Both the position numbers and the translations under genes were made by a program. A stretch of 13,024 bases of DNA from Bacteroidota bacterium (GTDB lineage Bacteria; Bacteroidota; Bacteroidia; Flavobacteriales; Flavobacteriaceae). Shown piece by piece: positions 6,496 to 13,022 of this stretch. The DNA is taken from assembly GCA_018656255.1 (NCBI GenBank), contig JABHYI010000237.1, forward strand, positions 1 through 13,024, read 5' to 3'. Each line of letters opens with the position of its first letter. Position 1 is the stretch's first letter. The notes beneath the pieces are model-generated. The model ran no database searches and was not told the DNA's origin. It was given only the letters and a program-made list of their open reading frames with translations.

Positions 6496-7137
6496 ATGGC
6501 ACAAAAAAAGCAAAAATATTATGTTGTTTGGTTTGGTAACCCCGCAGGTATATACCATAGCTGGAAGGAGTGTCAAGTGGCTATAAAAGGAATTTCTGGA
6601 GCTCAGTACATGAGTTTTGAATCTTTGCCGGCAGCAAAAATAGCCTACAATAAAAGCTACCAAGACTACAAAGGTAAAACACCTGGTAAAAACAAAACTC
6701 TTACCCTCTCCCAAAAAGCCGAATATGGCCAACCAAATCTATATTCTATAGCTGTAGATGCTGCATGTAGCGGAAATCCAGGGCTTATGGAATACCGGGG
6801 TGTAGACACCCAGACCCAACGGCAACTATTTCATCAAGGGCCATTTGATCAAGCAACCAATAATGTAGGAGAATTTTTAGCCCTAGTTCATGGCTTGGCA
6901 TTTCTTAAAAAACAGAAAAGCGATCGTATTATTTATTCTGACTCCAGAACTGCTATAGGCTGGGTAAAGAAGAAGAAGTGTAATACCAAATTAAAAAAAA
7001 CAACAAAAAATGAGGTCATCTTTGAGCTAATATCTAGGGCAGAACTATGGCTTAAAAATAATTCTTACAGCAGTTTTATTGTTAAATGGGAGACCAAAGC
7101 CTGGGGAGAAATTCCTGCAGATTTTGGCAGAAAATAA
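6496..7137 (+). CDS. rnhA: Ribonuclease H with N-terminal viroplasmin-like domain
   Basis: Cleaves the RNA strand of RNA-DNA hybrids, for example R-loops and replication primers. The 213-residue protein has two parts. Residues 6-51 (KYYVVWFGNPAGIYHSW then FESLPAAKIAY) are a viroplasmin/hybrid-binding domain, the module found at the N-terminus of eukaryotic RNase H1 and some bacterial enzymes. Residues about 80-213 are the RNase H1 catalytic fold with all four acidic residues: Asp88 (AVDAACSGNPG), Glu126 (NVGEFLAL), Asp149 (IYSDS) and Asp209 (IPADFGRK). A lysine-rich stretch (WVKKKKCNTKLKKTTKN, about 156-172) takes the place of the basic substrate-binding region. It begins 5 nt after purN and is probably co-transcribed with it, although the functions are unrelated. 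Both domains look intact. Confidence 0.95.
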   Translation: MAQKKQKYYVVWFGNPAGIYHSWKECQVAIKGISGAQYMSFESLPAAKIAYNKSYQDYKGKTPGKNKTLTLSQKAEYGQPNLYSIAVDAACSGNPGLMEYRGVDTQTQRQLFHQGPFDQATNNVGEFLALVHGLAFLKKQKSDRIIYSDSRTAIGWVKKKKCNTKLKKTTKNEVIFELISRAELWLKNNSYSSFIVKWETKAWGEIPADFGRK

Positions 7138-7241
7138 CAAAGGGAGAAACATATTATAGGGCTTTTTTATTATCAAAATTTCAGGATTTAATTTATGTAT
7201 TAGACTGTTTAATAAAACTTCTTTTTTCTCATTTAATTGAT

Positions 7242-7249
7242 TAAATTTA
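7242..7249 (+). promoter_or_regulatory. Possible -7 element for the PfkB kinase gene
   Basis: TAAATTTA matches TAnnTTTG at all but the last base and lies 25 nt before the start codon. It overlaps an inverted repeat (ATTTAAT-TG-ATTAAAT, 7231-7246) that could be an operator. AT-rich sequence makes chance matches likely. Confidence 0.3.
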
Positions 7250-7255
7250 CACCTT

Positions 7256-7272
7256 AATTATTGGAAATAATT
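7256..7272 (+). promoter_or_regulatory. Hairpin immediately before the PfkB kinase start codon
   Basis: AATTATT-GGA-AATAATT is a perfect 7-bp inverted repeat ending 2 nt before the ATG at 7275. As RNA it would be a weak A/U stem covering the ribosome-loading region. It may influence initiation or be a chance product of AT-rich DNA. Confidence 0.3.
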
Positions 7273-7274
7273 GT

Positions 7275-8198
7275 ATGAGTAAACTAGTTATTGTAGGAAC
7301 CGTGGCTTTTGATGCTATTGAAACTCCTTTTGGTAAAACCGATAAAATTTTAGGAGGTGCCGCAACCTATATTGGGTTGTCTAGCGCTCAGTTTGATATA
7401 GACCCAGCTATTGTGTCTGTGGTGGGGGGAGATTTCTTGCAATCAGATATCCAGATGCTGGAGAGCAAAGGCATCAACACCCAAGGGCTTGAAGTTGTAA
7501 AAGAGGGTAAAACATTTTTTTGGAGCGGGAAGTACCACAATGACATGAACTCCAGAGACACCCTAGCTACAGAGCTTAACGTGTTAGAGACATTTACTCC
7601 AGTGGTGCCAGATTCTTACAAAGACGCAGAGGTGGTTATGTTAGGGAATTTGCACCCAATGGTACAGATGAGCGTAATAGAGCAGATGCATGATCCAAAA
7701 ATGGTTGTTTTGGACACCATGAATTTTTGGATGGATATAGCCCTAGATGATCTTAAAAAAGTAATTTCTAAGGTAGATGTCATTACCATTAATGATGAAG
7801 AGGCAAGACAATTATCTGGAGCGTACTCTTTGGTAAATGCTTCAAAAATAATCATGGAGATGGGGCCAAAATATGTAGTGATTAAAAAGGGAGAGCACGG
7901 CGCATTGATTTTTCACGAAGATGAGATGTTTTTTGCCCCGGCAATGCCTCTAGCTGAGGTGTTTGACCCCACTGGAGCAGGAGATACTTTTGCTGGTGGC
8001 TTTACAGGCTATCTAGCAAAAACAGGTGACTACAGCTTTGAGAGCATGAAAAGAGCCATTATTTATGGCTCTTGTATGGCTTCTTTTTGTGTAGAAAAAT
8101 TTGGAACACAGCGCATGGAACATCTAACCAAAAAGGAGATAGACTCGCGCTTACAGAAGTTTAAGAGCTTGACACAATACGAAATAGAATTATCATAA
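7275..8198 (+). CDS. PfkB-family sugar or nucleoside kinase
   Basis: A 307-residue cytoplasmic kinase of the ribokinase/PfkB family, which phosphorylates sugars, nucleosides or similar alcohols with ATP. The N-terminal glycine pair GGAATY (Gly27-Gly28) and the C-terminal signature DPTGAGDTFAGGF are present; Asp237 in GAGD is the catalytic base and the preceding glycines form the anion hole. TINDEEAR (about 181-188) matches the conserved Asn-Asp-x-Glu segment that helps bind phosphate and metal. Length is typical. The substrate cannot be read from these motifs. Its position between purN-rnhA and purF suggests, but does not prove, a link to purine nucleosides or ribose. It is preceded by a 137-nt gap with a possible promoter and followed by a clear terminator at 8204-8229. 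Confidence 0.9.
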   Translation: MSKLVIVGTVAFDAIETPFGKTDKILGGAATYIGLSSAQFDIDPAIVSVVGGDFLQSDIQMLESKGINTQGLEVVKEGKTFFWSGKYHNDMNSRDTLATELNVLETFTPVVPDSYKDAEVVMLGNLHPMVQMSVIEQMHDPKMVVLDTMNFWMDIALDDLKKVISKVDVITINDEEARQLSGAYSLVNASKIIMEMGPKYVVIKKGEHGALIFHEDEMFFAPAMPLAEVFDPTGAGDTFAGGFTGYLAKTGDYSFESMKRAIIYGSCMASFCVEKFGTQRMEHLTKKEIDSRLQKFKSLTQYEIELS

Positions 8199-8203
8199 CA
8201 ACG

Positions 8204-8229
8204 CGTCCCAACTTTTTGGGACGTTTTTT
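8204..8229 (+). terminator. Intrinsic terminator after the PfkB kinase gene
   Basis: CGTCCCAA-CTTT-TTGGGACG forms a perfect 8-bp stem with a 4-nt loop and is followed by six T, 5 nt after the stop codon. It separates the kinase gene from purF, so purF needs its own promoter or readthrough. Confidence 0.92.
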
Positions 8230-8260
8230 ATATACATACAATTATTAATCATTAATACAA

Positions 8261-8278
8261 TTCCCGACTGTCTGGGAA
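8261..8278 (+). promoter_or_regulatory. Hairpin ahead of the purF start codon
   Basis: TTCCC (8261-8265) pairs with GGGAA (8274-8278), and a further GA/TC pair may form inside with one bulged T. The structure ends 6 nt before the purF ATG, where it could limit ribosome access. No purine riboswitch-like fold and no TAnnTTTG promoter are recognisable in the 55 nt between the upstream terminator and purF. Confidence 0.35.
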
Positions 8279-8284
8279 ATCAAT

Positions 8285-10183
8285 ATGAGTGACGCTTTAA
8301 AACATGAATGCGGTATTGCCATGGTTAGACTTTTAAAACCTTTGGCATTTTATAAAAAGAAATACGGCACCGCTTTTTACGGAGTAAACAAAATGTATTT
8401 AATGATGGAAAAACAGCACAACCGTGGTCAAGACGGTGCTGGTTTTGCAAGTATTAAATTAGATCCAACCGCAGGAGAGCGTTACATTAGTAGAGTTAGG
8501 TCTAACAAATCTCAACCCATACAGGATATTTTTGCCCAAATAAACAACCGTATTAATGCAGAGTTTGAAAAAAACCCAGGCATTAAAGACGATGTTGCTG
8601 CCCAGAAAAAAGAGATTCCTTACATAGGGGAGCTGATGTTGGGGCATGTACGTTATGGCACCTTTGGCGGAAATAGCGTAGAGACGGTACATCCTTTTCT
8701 AAGACAAAATAACTGGATGCATCGCAACCTTATTATTGCTGGAAATTTTAACATGACCAATACCACAGAGTTATTTCAGAATTTAATTGATCTGGGAATG
8801 CACCCAAAAGAAAAAGCAGATACCATTACCATTTTAGAAAATATTGGTCATTTCTTAGACCAAGGTGTTGCTAAGCTGTACAAAAAAGCAAAAAAGAAAG
8901 GGCTCTCTAAGATGGAGGCTTCTGCCCATATTATTGAGAATCTTAATATAGAAAAGATACTAAAAAAGTCTGCAAAAAACTGGGATGGTGGTTATGCTAT
9001 GGCAGGACTTTTGGGGCACGGAGATGCATTTGTGTTGCGTGATCCGGCAGGCATACGCCCAGCATATTATTATAAAGATGATGAGGTAGTGGTAGTGGCC
9101 AGTGAGCGTCCTGTGATACAAACTGTTTTTAATGTACCCTTTGATGATGTAAAAGAAATTGATCCAGGAAATGCTATTATTCTTAAAAAGGACGGCCGTA
9201 TGAGCATTTCAGAAATACTAACTCCCCTAACGCGAAAGAGCTGTTCTTTTGAGCGTATTTATTTTTCTCGAGGGAGTGACGCCGAAATTTATCAAGAACG
9301 TAAAGAGTTGGGGAGATTGATTATGCCCAAAGTATTGTCTGCCATTGGTCATGACACAGAAAACAGTGTGTTTTCTTTCATACCAAATACCGCAGAGACC
9401 TCTTTTTACGGAATGCTAGATGCTGCACAAAACGAGCTCAATAAACAAAAAAATGCTGCTATTTTAAAAGAAGCAAACAATCTTACTCCAGAGCGTTTAG
9501 GTGAGATACAAGCTCACAAAATACGCACCGAGAAAATTGCCATAAAAGATGTAAAGCTTCGCACCTTTATTACAGATGATAGCAGTAGAGATGATTTGGT
9601 GGCACATGTGTATGATGTTACCTATGGTGTTGTTAAGCCTACCGATAATTTGGTAATTATAGATGATAGTATTGTAAGGGGAACTACTTTAAAGAAGAGT
9701 ATTTTACGCATGTTAGACCGCTTACACCCCAAACAAATAGTGGTTGTGTCTTCTGCTCCTCAAATACGGTATCCAGACTGTTATGGAATTGATATGGCCA
9801 GGTTGGAAAAACTTGTTGCTTTTAATGCAGCCATCGAGCTGCACAAAGACAACGGTACAGACGCAATTATAGAGGAGATTTACCACAAGTGTAAAAAACA
9901 ACTTGAGCTTGCGGATGCAGCGGTAATTAACCATGTTAAAGATCTATACGCTCCTTTTACGGATGAGCAAATATCTGATAAAATTGCTGAGATTATCTCA
10001 GAAGAGGGCATAACTACCAAAGTGAAATTGATATTTCAGTCTGTAGATGATTTGCACAAAGCCTGTCCTAAAAATCTAGGAGATTGGTATTTCACAGGAG
10101 ATTATCCAACCTCTGGAGGGAATAGAGTTGTTAATAGAGCGTATGTTAATTTCTTTGAAGGAAATCCAGAAAGAGCATATTAA
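8285..10183 (+). CDS. purF: Amidophosphoribosyltransferase, long form
   Basis: Catalyses the first committed step of purine synthesis: PRPP plus glutamine gives phosphoribosylamine. The N-terminal glutamine amidotransferase (class II) domain has its nucleophile at Cys9 after the eight-residue peptide MSDALKHE, likely removed so that Cys becomes N-terminal, followed by NRGQDGAG (46-53), HVRYGT (121-126, Arg123) and GNFNMTN (153-159). The phosphoribosyltransferase domain holds the PRPP loop NLVIIDDSIVRGTT (455-468) and the family segments RIYFSRG and LRTFI. At 632 aa it is well above the usual 470-510; extra sequence lies at about 60-110, about 375-415 and in the C-terminal tail after about 540. 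No CxxC pair is seen in the C-terminal half, so the Bacillus-type iron-sulfur cluster is probably absent. A dedicated paralogue with another role cannot be excluded. Confidence 0.9.
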   Translation: MSDALKHECGIAMVRLLKPLAFYKKKYGTAFYGVNKMYLMMEKQHNRGQDGAGFASIKLDPTAGERYISRVRSNKSQPIQDIFAQINNRINAEFEKNPGIKDDVAAQKKEIPYIGELMLGHVRYGTFGGNSVETVHPFLRQNNWMHRNLIIAGNFNMTNTTELFQNLIDLGMHPKEKADTITILENIGHFLDQGVAKLYKKAKKKGLSKMEASAHIIENLNIEKILKKSAKNWDGGYAMAGLLGHGDAFVLRDPAGIRPAYYYKDDEVVVVASERPVIQTVFNVPFDDVKEIDPGNAIILKKDGRMSISEILTPLTRKSCSFERIYFSRGSDAEIYQERKELGRLIMPKVLSAIGHDTENSVFSFIPNTAETSFYGMLDAAQNELNKQKNAAILKEANNLTPERLGEIQAHKIRTEKIAIKDVKLRTFITDDSSRDDLVAHVYDVTYGVVKPTDNLVIIDDSIVRGTTLKKSILRMLDRLHPKQIVVVSSAPQIRYPDCYGIDMARLEKLVAFNAAIELHKDNGTDAIIEEIYHKCKKQLELADAAVINHVKDLYAPFTDEQISDKIAEIISEEGITTKVKLIFQSVDDLHKACPKNLGDWYFTGDYPTSGGNRVVNRAYVNFFEGNPERAY

Positions 10184-10288
10184 ACGTTAATTGCTTGCTA
10201 ATACTGTAATTTCTAAGTCGTTTATCGGTATTTATTTTCACTTTATCCAAAACCTATAAAAGTTGCTCTGTTAGTATGAAAATAATGA

Positions 10289-10296
10289 TACATTTG
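10289..10296 (+). promoter_or_regulatory. Orphan promoter-like -7 element in the purF-tdh gap
   Basis: TACATTTG matches TAnnTTTG exactly, with a TTG at 10263-10265 at 23-nt spacing, within the reported range for Flavobacteriaceae promoters. No coding sequence follows on this strand, which is why a small RNA is proposed downstream. Confidence 0.35.
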
Positions 10297-10301
10297 AGCT
10301 A

Positions 10302-10377
10302 TACCATAACATAAGTAGGTTAAGTTCATGGTAAAATTTGGGGCAAAAAAAGGTGAACATCTCGTTTGCCTTTTTTT
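10302..10377 (+). ncRNA. Candidate small RNA between purF and tdh
   Basis: The 76 nt start just downstream of the orphan -7 box. A 5' hairpin is formed by TACCATAAC (10302-10310) and GTT-C-ATGGTA (10324-10333), a 9-bp stem with one bulged C and a 13-nt loop. It is followed by a 10-nt single-stranded stretch and then the terminator hairpin. Promoter, structured body and terminator together make a small-RNA layout, but the same elements could be chance features of an intergenic region. There is no homology to a known RNA family that I recognise. Confidence 0.25.
10345..10377. terminator. Bidirectional terminator between purF and tdh
   Basis: A7-GG at the left pairs with CC-T7 at the right, continuing through two wobble pairs (T-G, G-T) to AAC/GTT and... 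a further C-G closure, with a loop of about 5 nt (ATCTC). The T7 and, on the other strand, the complement of A7 give U-runs both ways. It lies 161 nt after purF and 90 nt after tdh on the opposite strand, so it can serve both convergent transcripts. Confidence 0.7.
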
Positions 10378-10467
10378 ATGCGCGTTACTTTTTTTTGCAA
10401 AAAAGAGTTGTTTATTGAAGTGTTTTATTCAAACTAATAAATCGTTTTTTTAGAAGTAAAAGCAGAA

Positions 10468-11406
10468 TTATTTTAAATTATCAATCATGATCTTGGTCAT
10501 CTTGTCAAGATCTATAGTGTGTTGCCACCCCCAATCTTTTCTTGCCACAGAATCATCAATACTTGCTGGCCAAGAATCTGCAATTGCTTGTCTGAAATCT
10601 GGCTGGTAGTTAATTGTAAAATCTGGGATGTGTTTTTGTATGCTAGCGGCAAGCTCTTGAGGATTAAAGCTCAATGCTGCTAGGTTGTATGCATTTCTAA
10701 TTTTTATTTTCTGTGGCGGGGCTAGCATGATATTTACAGTGGCATTAACGGCATCATCCATAAACATCATAGGCAAGGCGGTTTGAGCCGTTAAAAAACA
10801 AGTATATTTTTTGTCTTTTAAGGCTTTATGGAAGATTTCAATGGCATAATCTGTGGTGCCTCCCCCTGGAGGAGTTTTGTAGCTAATTAGGCCAGGATAG
10901 CGTATACTGCGCACATCTACGCCATAGCGCTTATGGTAATACTCACACCAACGCTCTCCGGTTTGCTTGCTAATTCCGTAGACTGTTGCGGGCTCCATTA
11001 TGGTGTGTTGGGGTGTGTTGGTTTTGGGTGTAGTGGGGCCAAAAACAGCAATACTCGAGGGCCAAAAAACTTTTTCAATCTTCTTGTCTTTTGCTAGATT
11101 TAGGACATTAAACAAAGAGGTCATGTTTAAATCCCAGCCTTTGATTGGATGTTTTTCTGCAGTAGCACTTAACATGGCTGCCATTAAATAGACATCTGTA
11201 ATGTTATAGTTTGTTACTATTTTTTCTATGGCGGGATAATCCATGGCGTCAAGAATTTCAAAAGGCCCGCTTTCCATAACGACATTACTAGCCTCTCGAA
11301 TATCACTAGCAATCACATTTTGATTTGAATACATATTTCTGAGATACATGGTAAGTTCGTTACCAATTTGTCCAGAGGCGCCAATGATTAATATTCTTTT
11401 TTCCAT
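10468..11406 (-). CDS. tdh: L-threonine 3-dehydrogenase, short-chain (epimerase-like) type
   Basis: NAD-dependent cytoplasmic enzyme that oxidises L-threonine to 2-amino-3-ketobutyrate, the first step of threonine breakdown to glycine and acetyl-CoA. The 312-residue protein is an extended SDR: Rossmann motif GASGQIG (9-15), Asp35 at the end of the second strand for NAD preference, the WPSSIAVFGP active-site strand, and the catalytic YGISK (Tyr143, Lys147). The stretch RSIRYPGLISY followed by GGGTTDYAIEIF is characteristic of the UDP-galactose-epimerase-like threonine dehydrogenases known from Flavobacterium and relatives, and distinguishes this from ordinary sugar epimerases. The partner glycine C-acetyltransferase gene (kbl) is not in the window. 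A near-match -7 element (TATATTTA, minus strand, 11436 to 11429) lies about 25 nt upstream of the ATG. Confidence 0.92.
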   Translation of the reverse strand: MEKRILIIGASGQIGNELTMYLRNMYSNQNVIASDIREASNVVMESGPFEILDAMDYPAIEKIVTNYNITDVYLMAAMLSATAEKHPIKGWDLNMTSLFNVLNLAKDKKIEKVFWPSSIAVFGPTTPKTNTPQHTIMEPATVYGISKQTGERWCEYYHKRYGVDVRSIRYPGLISYKTPPGGGTTDYAIEIFHKALKDKKYTCFLTAQTALPMMFMDDAVNATVNIMLAPPQKIKIRNAYNLAALSFNPQELAASIQKHIPDFTINYQPDFRQAIADSWPASIDDSVARKDWGWQHTIDLDKMTKIMIDNLK

Positions 11407-11428
11407 ATTAAAGAGTCAATTTATCATG

Positions 11429-11436
11429 TAAATATA
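11429..11436 (-). promoter_or_regulatory. Possible -7 element for tdh
   Basis: TATATTTA on the minus strand differs from TAnnTTTG only at the last base and is placed to give a leader of about 15 nt. No -33 element at suitable spacing was found. Confidence 0.35.
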
Positions 11437-11491
11437 GCACTATTTACCACTATAAAACACACTCAAAAAGAGCCCTTTGTGAGAGAAACGG

Positions 11492-11499
11492 TATATTTG
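11492..11499 (+). promoter_or_regulatory. Promoter -7 element for the downstream lipoprotein gene
   Basis: TATATTTG matches TAnnTTTG exactly, 18 nt before the ATG at 11518, so transcription would start about 11-14 nt upstream of the coding sequence. A TTTG at 11476-11479 is too close (12 nt) to be a normal -33 element. Confidence 0.5.
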
Positions 11500-11517
11500 C
11501 CGTAATTACATTGTTTT

Positions 11518-12108
11518 ATGAAACGGGAATTTCTTTTTTTTTCTAGCATCTGTCTGTTGTTTGTTGTGAGCTGTATTGATAGCCAACCGGCAGCCACTCA
11601 AACCAAGACAGATCAAGTTACTGACTCTAAGTTGTTTGGCCAAGCAGATGCTATGTTGCCAGACTTTTCTGAGAGCTCTGAAAACTATATTTCTCAATGG
11701 CCCGTTTTTGACGATCTAATAACAGAGGTTTTGGCTATTAATCAAGCAAGTTTAACAACAATTCAACAACGCAGTAACCTGCTTGTATCTAGGATGGATT
11801 CTTTGACAAAAAATATTCCAGATACCTTAAACACCCAGCCCATTTATTCTAGGGTTATTATAACCAAGACAAGAGCGGCCATAGTTAAACAAGTAGCTAA
11901 TAAGGGCAGGTTAGACACACTAGAAATCCAGAAGGCTATAAAGCAGATGAACTTGGCAACTGCAAATTTAATTATCCAAATCAACGAAAAATTTGAAAAA
12001 GACACCCAAGATAATACCGTAAAAAATAACGAGCTTAAAGAAAAGCAGGTGCTTAAAATACGGTTAGATTCTTTTTATAAAACTTCTGCACAAAACAATA
12101 AAAAGTAG
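11518..12108 (+). CDS. Lipoprotein of unknown function
   Basis: A 196-residue predicted lipoprotein that I cannot assign to a named family. Residues 1-18 form a signal peptide (MKRE, then a hydrophobic core FLFFSSICLLF) ending in the lipobox VVSC, with Cys19 as the lipid-attachment site. A polar, Gln/Thr/Asp-rich linker follows (about 20-40). Most of the rest (about 60-190) looks alpha-helical, rich in Ile, Leu, Lys and Gln with few Gly or Pro, and may form a helical bundle or coiled coil (e.g. LDTLEIQKAIKQMNLATANLIIQINEKFEKD, here shortened in reading to its regular heptad-like spacing). No enzymatic motif is evident. The protein should face the periplasm or be displayed on the outer membrane. 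Its stop lies 2 nt from that of the convergent SDR gene, leaving no room for a terminator between them. Confidence 0.75.
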   Translation: MKREFLFFSSICLLFVVSCIDSQPAATQTKTDQVTDSKLFGQADAMLPDFSESSENYISQWPVFDDLITEVLAINQASLTTIQQRSNLLVSRMDSLTKNIPDTLNTQPIYSRVIITKTRAAIVKQVANKGRLDTLEIQKAIKQMNLATANLIIQINEKFEKDTQDNTVKNNELKEKQVLKIRLDSFYKTSAQNNKK

Positions 12109-12110
12109 CA

Positions 12111-12917
12111 TTATAACATCTTTTTAAAACGATACCCAATAACAGCCTCTAGATGTATAGAATCAACCTGTTTGTTTGGCATGTCATCTTTCGATTCTGA
12201 ATACCTTGGAGCAATGAGATCCAATTCCTTTGCTTTTTGTGTGTAATACTCTTTTTTCTTTGGGTGATTTGGGTGCACAGCATTAAAGATATGCCCGTAT
12301 GCATCCTGCTTTATAATACTTGAAATAATACCAATACAATCTTTTTTGTGGATGAGGTTTACGGGTGCATTACCGCCGTCTAGATCTATTCTGCCCGCTA
12401 GGTGCTTTACGGGTTGTCTAGCGCCCCCTATGAGCCCTCCAAAGCGCACAATAGTTGTTTTAATTCCAGGGGCGTTAAAAAACAACTGCTCTACTTGAAA
12501 TAATTGCTTTGCCGCTTGGGTCCGGGGCAACGGAACTTGTTTTTCTGTGACTTTTCCTTGGGTGTCATTATACACAGAAGTACTACTTATAAATACAATG
12601 TTGGCCACCTTAGATTTTAAAATTTCAGTCAATAAATGAGACATTTTTAAGACATAATCTGCCCCTGTATTTCTTCTAAGACCCGGAGGTATCATAATAA
12701 CTAAGGTGTCCACCTTTTTTAAAAACCCTTGAGCTGCGCCGTACAGGCCATCTTCTGTACTATTAATTACATAGGTGTTAATGCCACTTTGCTGTAAGGC
12801 AGTGGCTTTTCTTTGAGAGGTCACAGAGCCTTTTATAGTGTGCCCTAAAAATGATAGGTGTTGGGCTAGGGGTTTTCCTAGCCAACCTAATCCCGCAATT
12901 GCAATTGTTTTTTTCAA
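12111..12917 (-). CDS. YeeZ-like atypical SDR (NAD(P)-binding protein)
   Basis: A 268-residue soluble protein of the atypical extended SDR group; its order of motifs closely resembles E. coli YeeZ, whose function is not established. The nucleotide-binding loop is GLGWLG (9-14). The strand VFISSTSVYNDTQG (about 108-120) holds the Ser region of the SDR active site, followed by IVRFGGLIGGARQP (about 156-169) and VNLIHKKDCIGII. The catalytic YxxxK motif is not intact: the aligned position reads Thr133-x-x-x-Lys137, as in YeeZ, which also lacks this Tyr. It may therefore bind a nucleotide or metabolite without classical dehydrogenase chemistry. It is the downstream gene of a likely minus-strand operon, 15 nt after the partial gene at the window edge, and is convergent with the lipoprotein gene. 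Confidence 0.82.
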   Translation of the reverse strand: MKKTIAIAGLGWLGKPLAQHLSFLGHTIKGSVTSQRKATALQQSGINTYVINSTEDGLYGAAQGFLKKVDTLVIMIPPGLRRNTGADYVLKMSHLLTEILKSKVANIVFISSTSVYNDTQGKVTEKQVPLPRTQAAKQLFQVEQLFFNAPGIKTTIVRFGGLIGGARQPVKHLAGRIDLDGGNAPVNLIHKKDCIGIISSIIKQDAYGHIFNAVHPNHPKKKEYYTQKAKELDLIAPRYSESKDDMPNKQVDSIHLEAVIGYRFKKML

Positions 12918-12932
12918 GCTGAAATTTTAAAA

Positions 12933-13022
12933 TTATTGTGAGAAGTCCTGTATGGCCGCCCCTTTTTGAATGCTAAATGATTTTTTATTGATCACAGCAT
13001 CTGTATTTATAAAAGGTTTAGG
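12933..13022 (-). CDS. C-terminal end of a gene running off the window
   Basis: On the minus strand one frame is open from the window edge to a TAA at 12935-12933, giving 29 residues that start PKPFINTD and end AAIQDFSQ. The other two minus-strand frames stop at once. The 15-nt gap to the YeeZ-like gene is typical of an operon, which is the main reason to believe it. The fragment is too short for me to assign a family. The real coding region extends beyond base 13024. Confidence 0.5.
   Translation of the reverse strand, partial: PKPFINTDAVINKKSFSIQKGAAIQDFSQ

Noticed and set aside
6991..7011. A-runs late in rnhA suspected as a frameshift
   Set aside because: The reading frame continues without change to the conserved IPADFGRK end with the final catalytic Asp, so the gene is intact.
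8230..8284. Purine riboswitch ahead of purF
   Set aside because: The 55-nt leader is too short for the three-way junction and lacks the conserved loop sequences.
10389..10404. T8-GC-A6 palindrome after the purF-tdh terminator
   Set aside because: With a GC centre there is no room for a loop and the stem is all A/T; it is most likely a chance pairing of homopolymers.
11000..11040. GT-rich stretch on the plus strand with several G runs (possible G-quadruplex)
   Set aside because: It encodes a Thr/Pro-rich loop of tdh on the other strand (TTPKTNTPQH), most G runs are only two bases, and codon choice explains the pattern.
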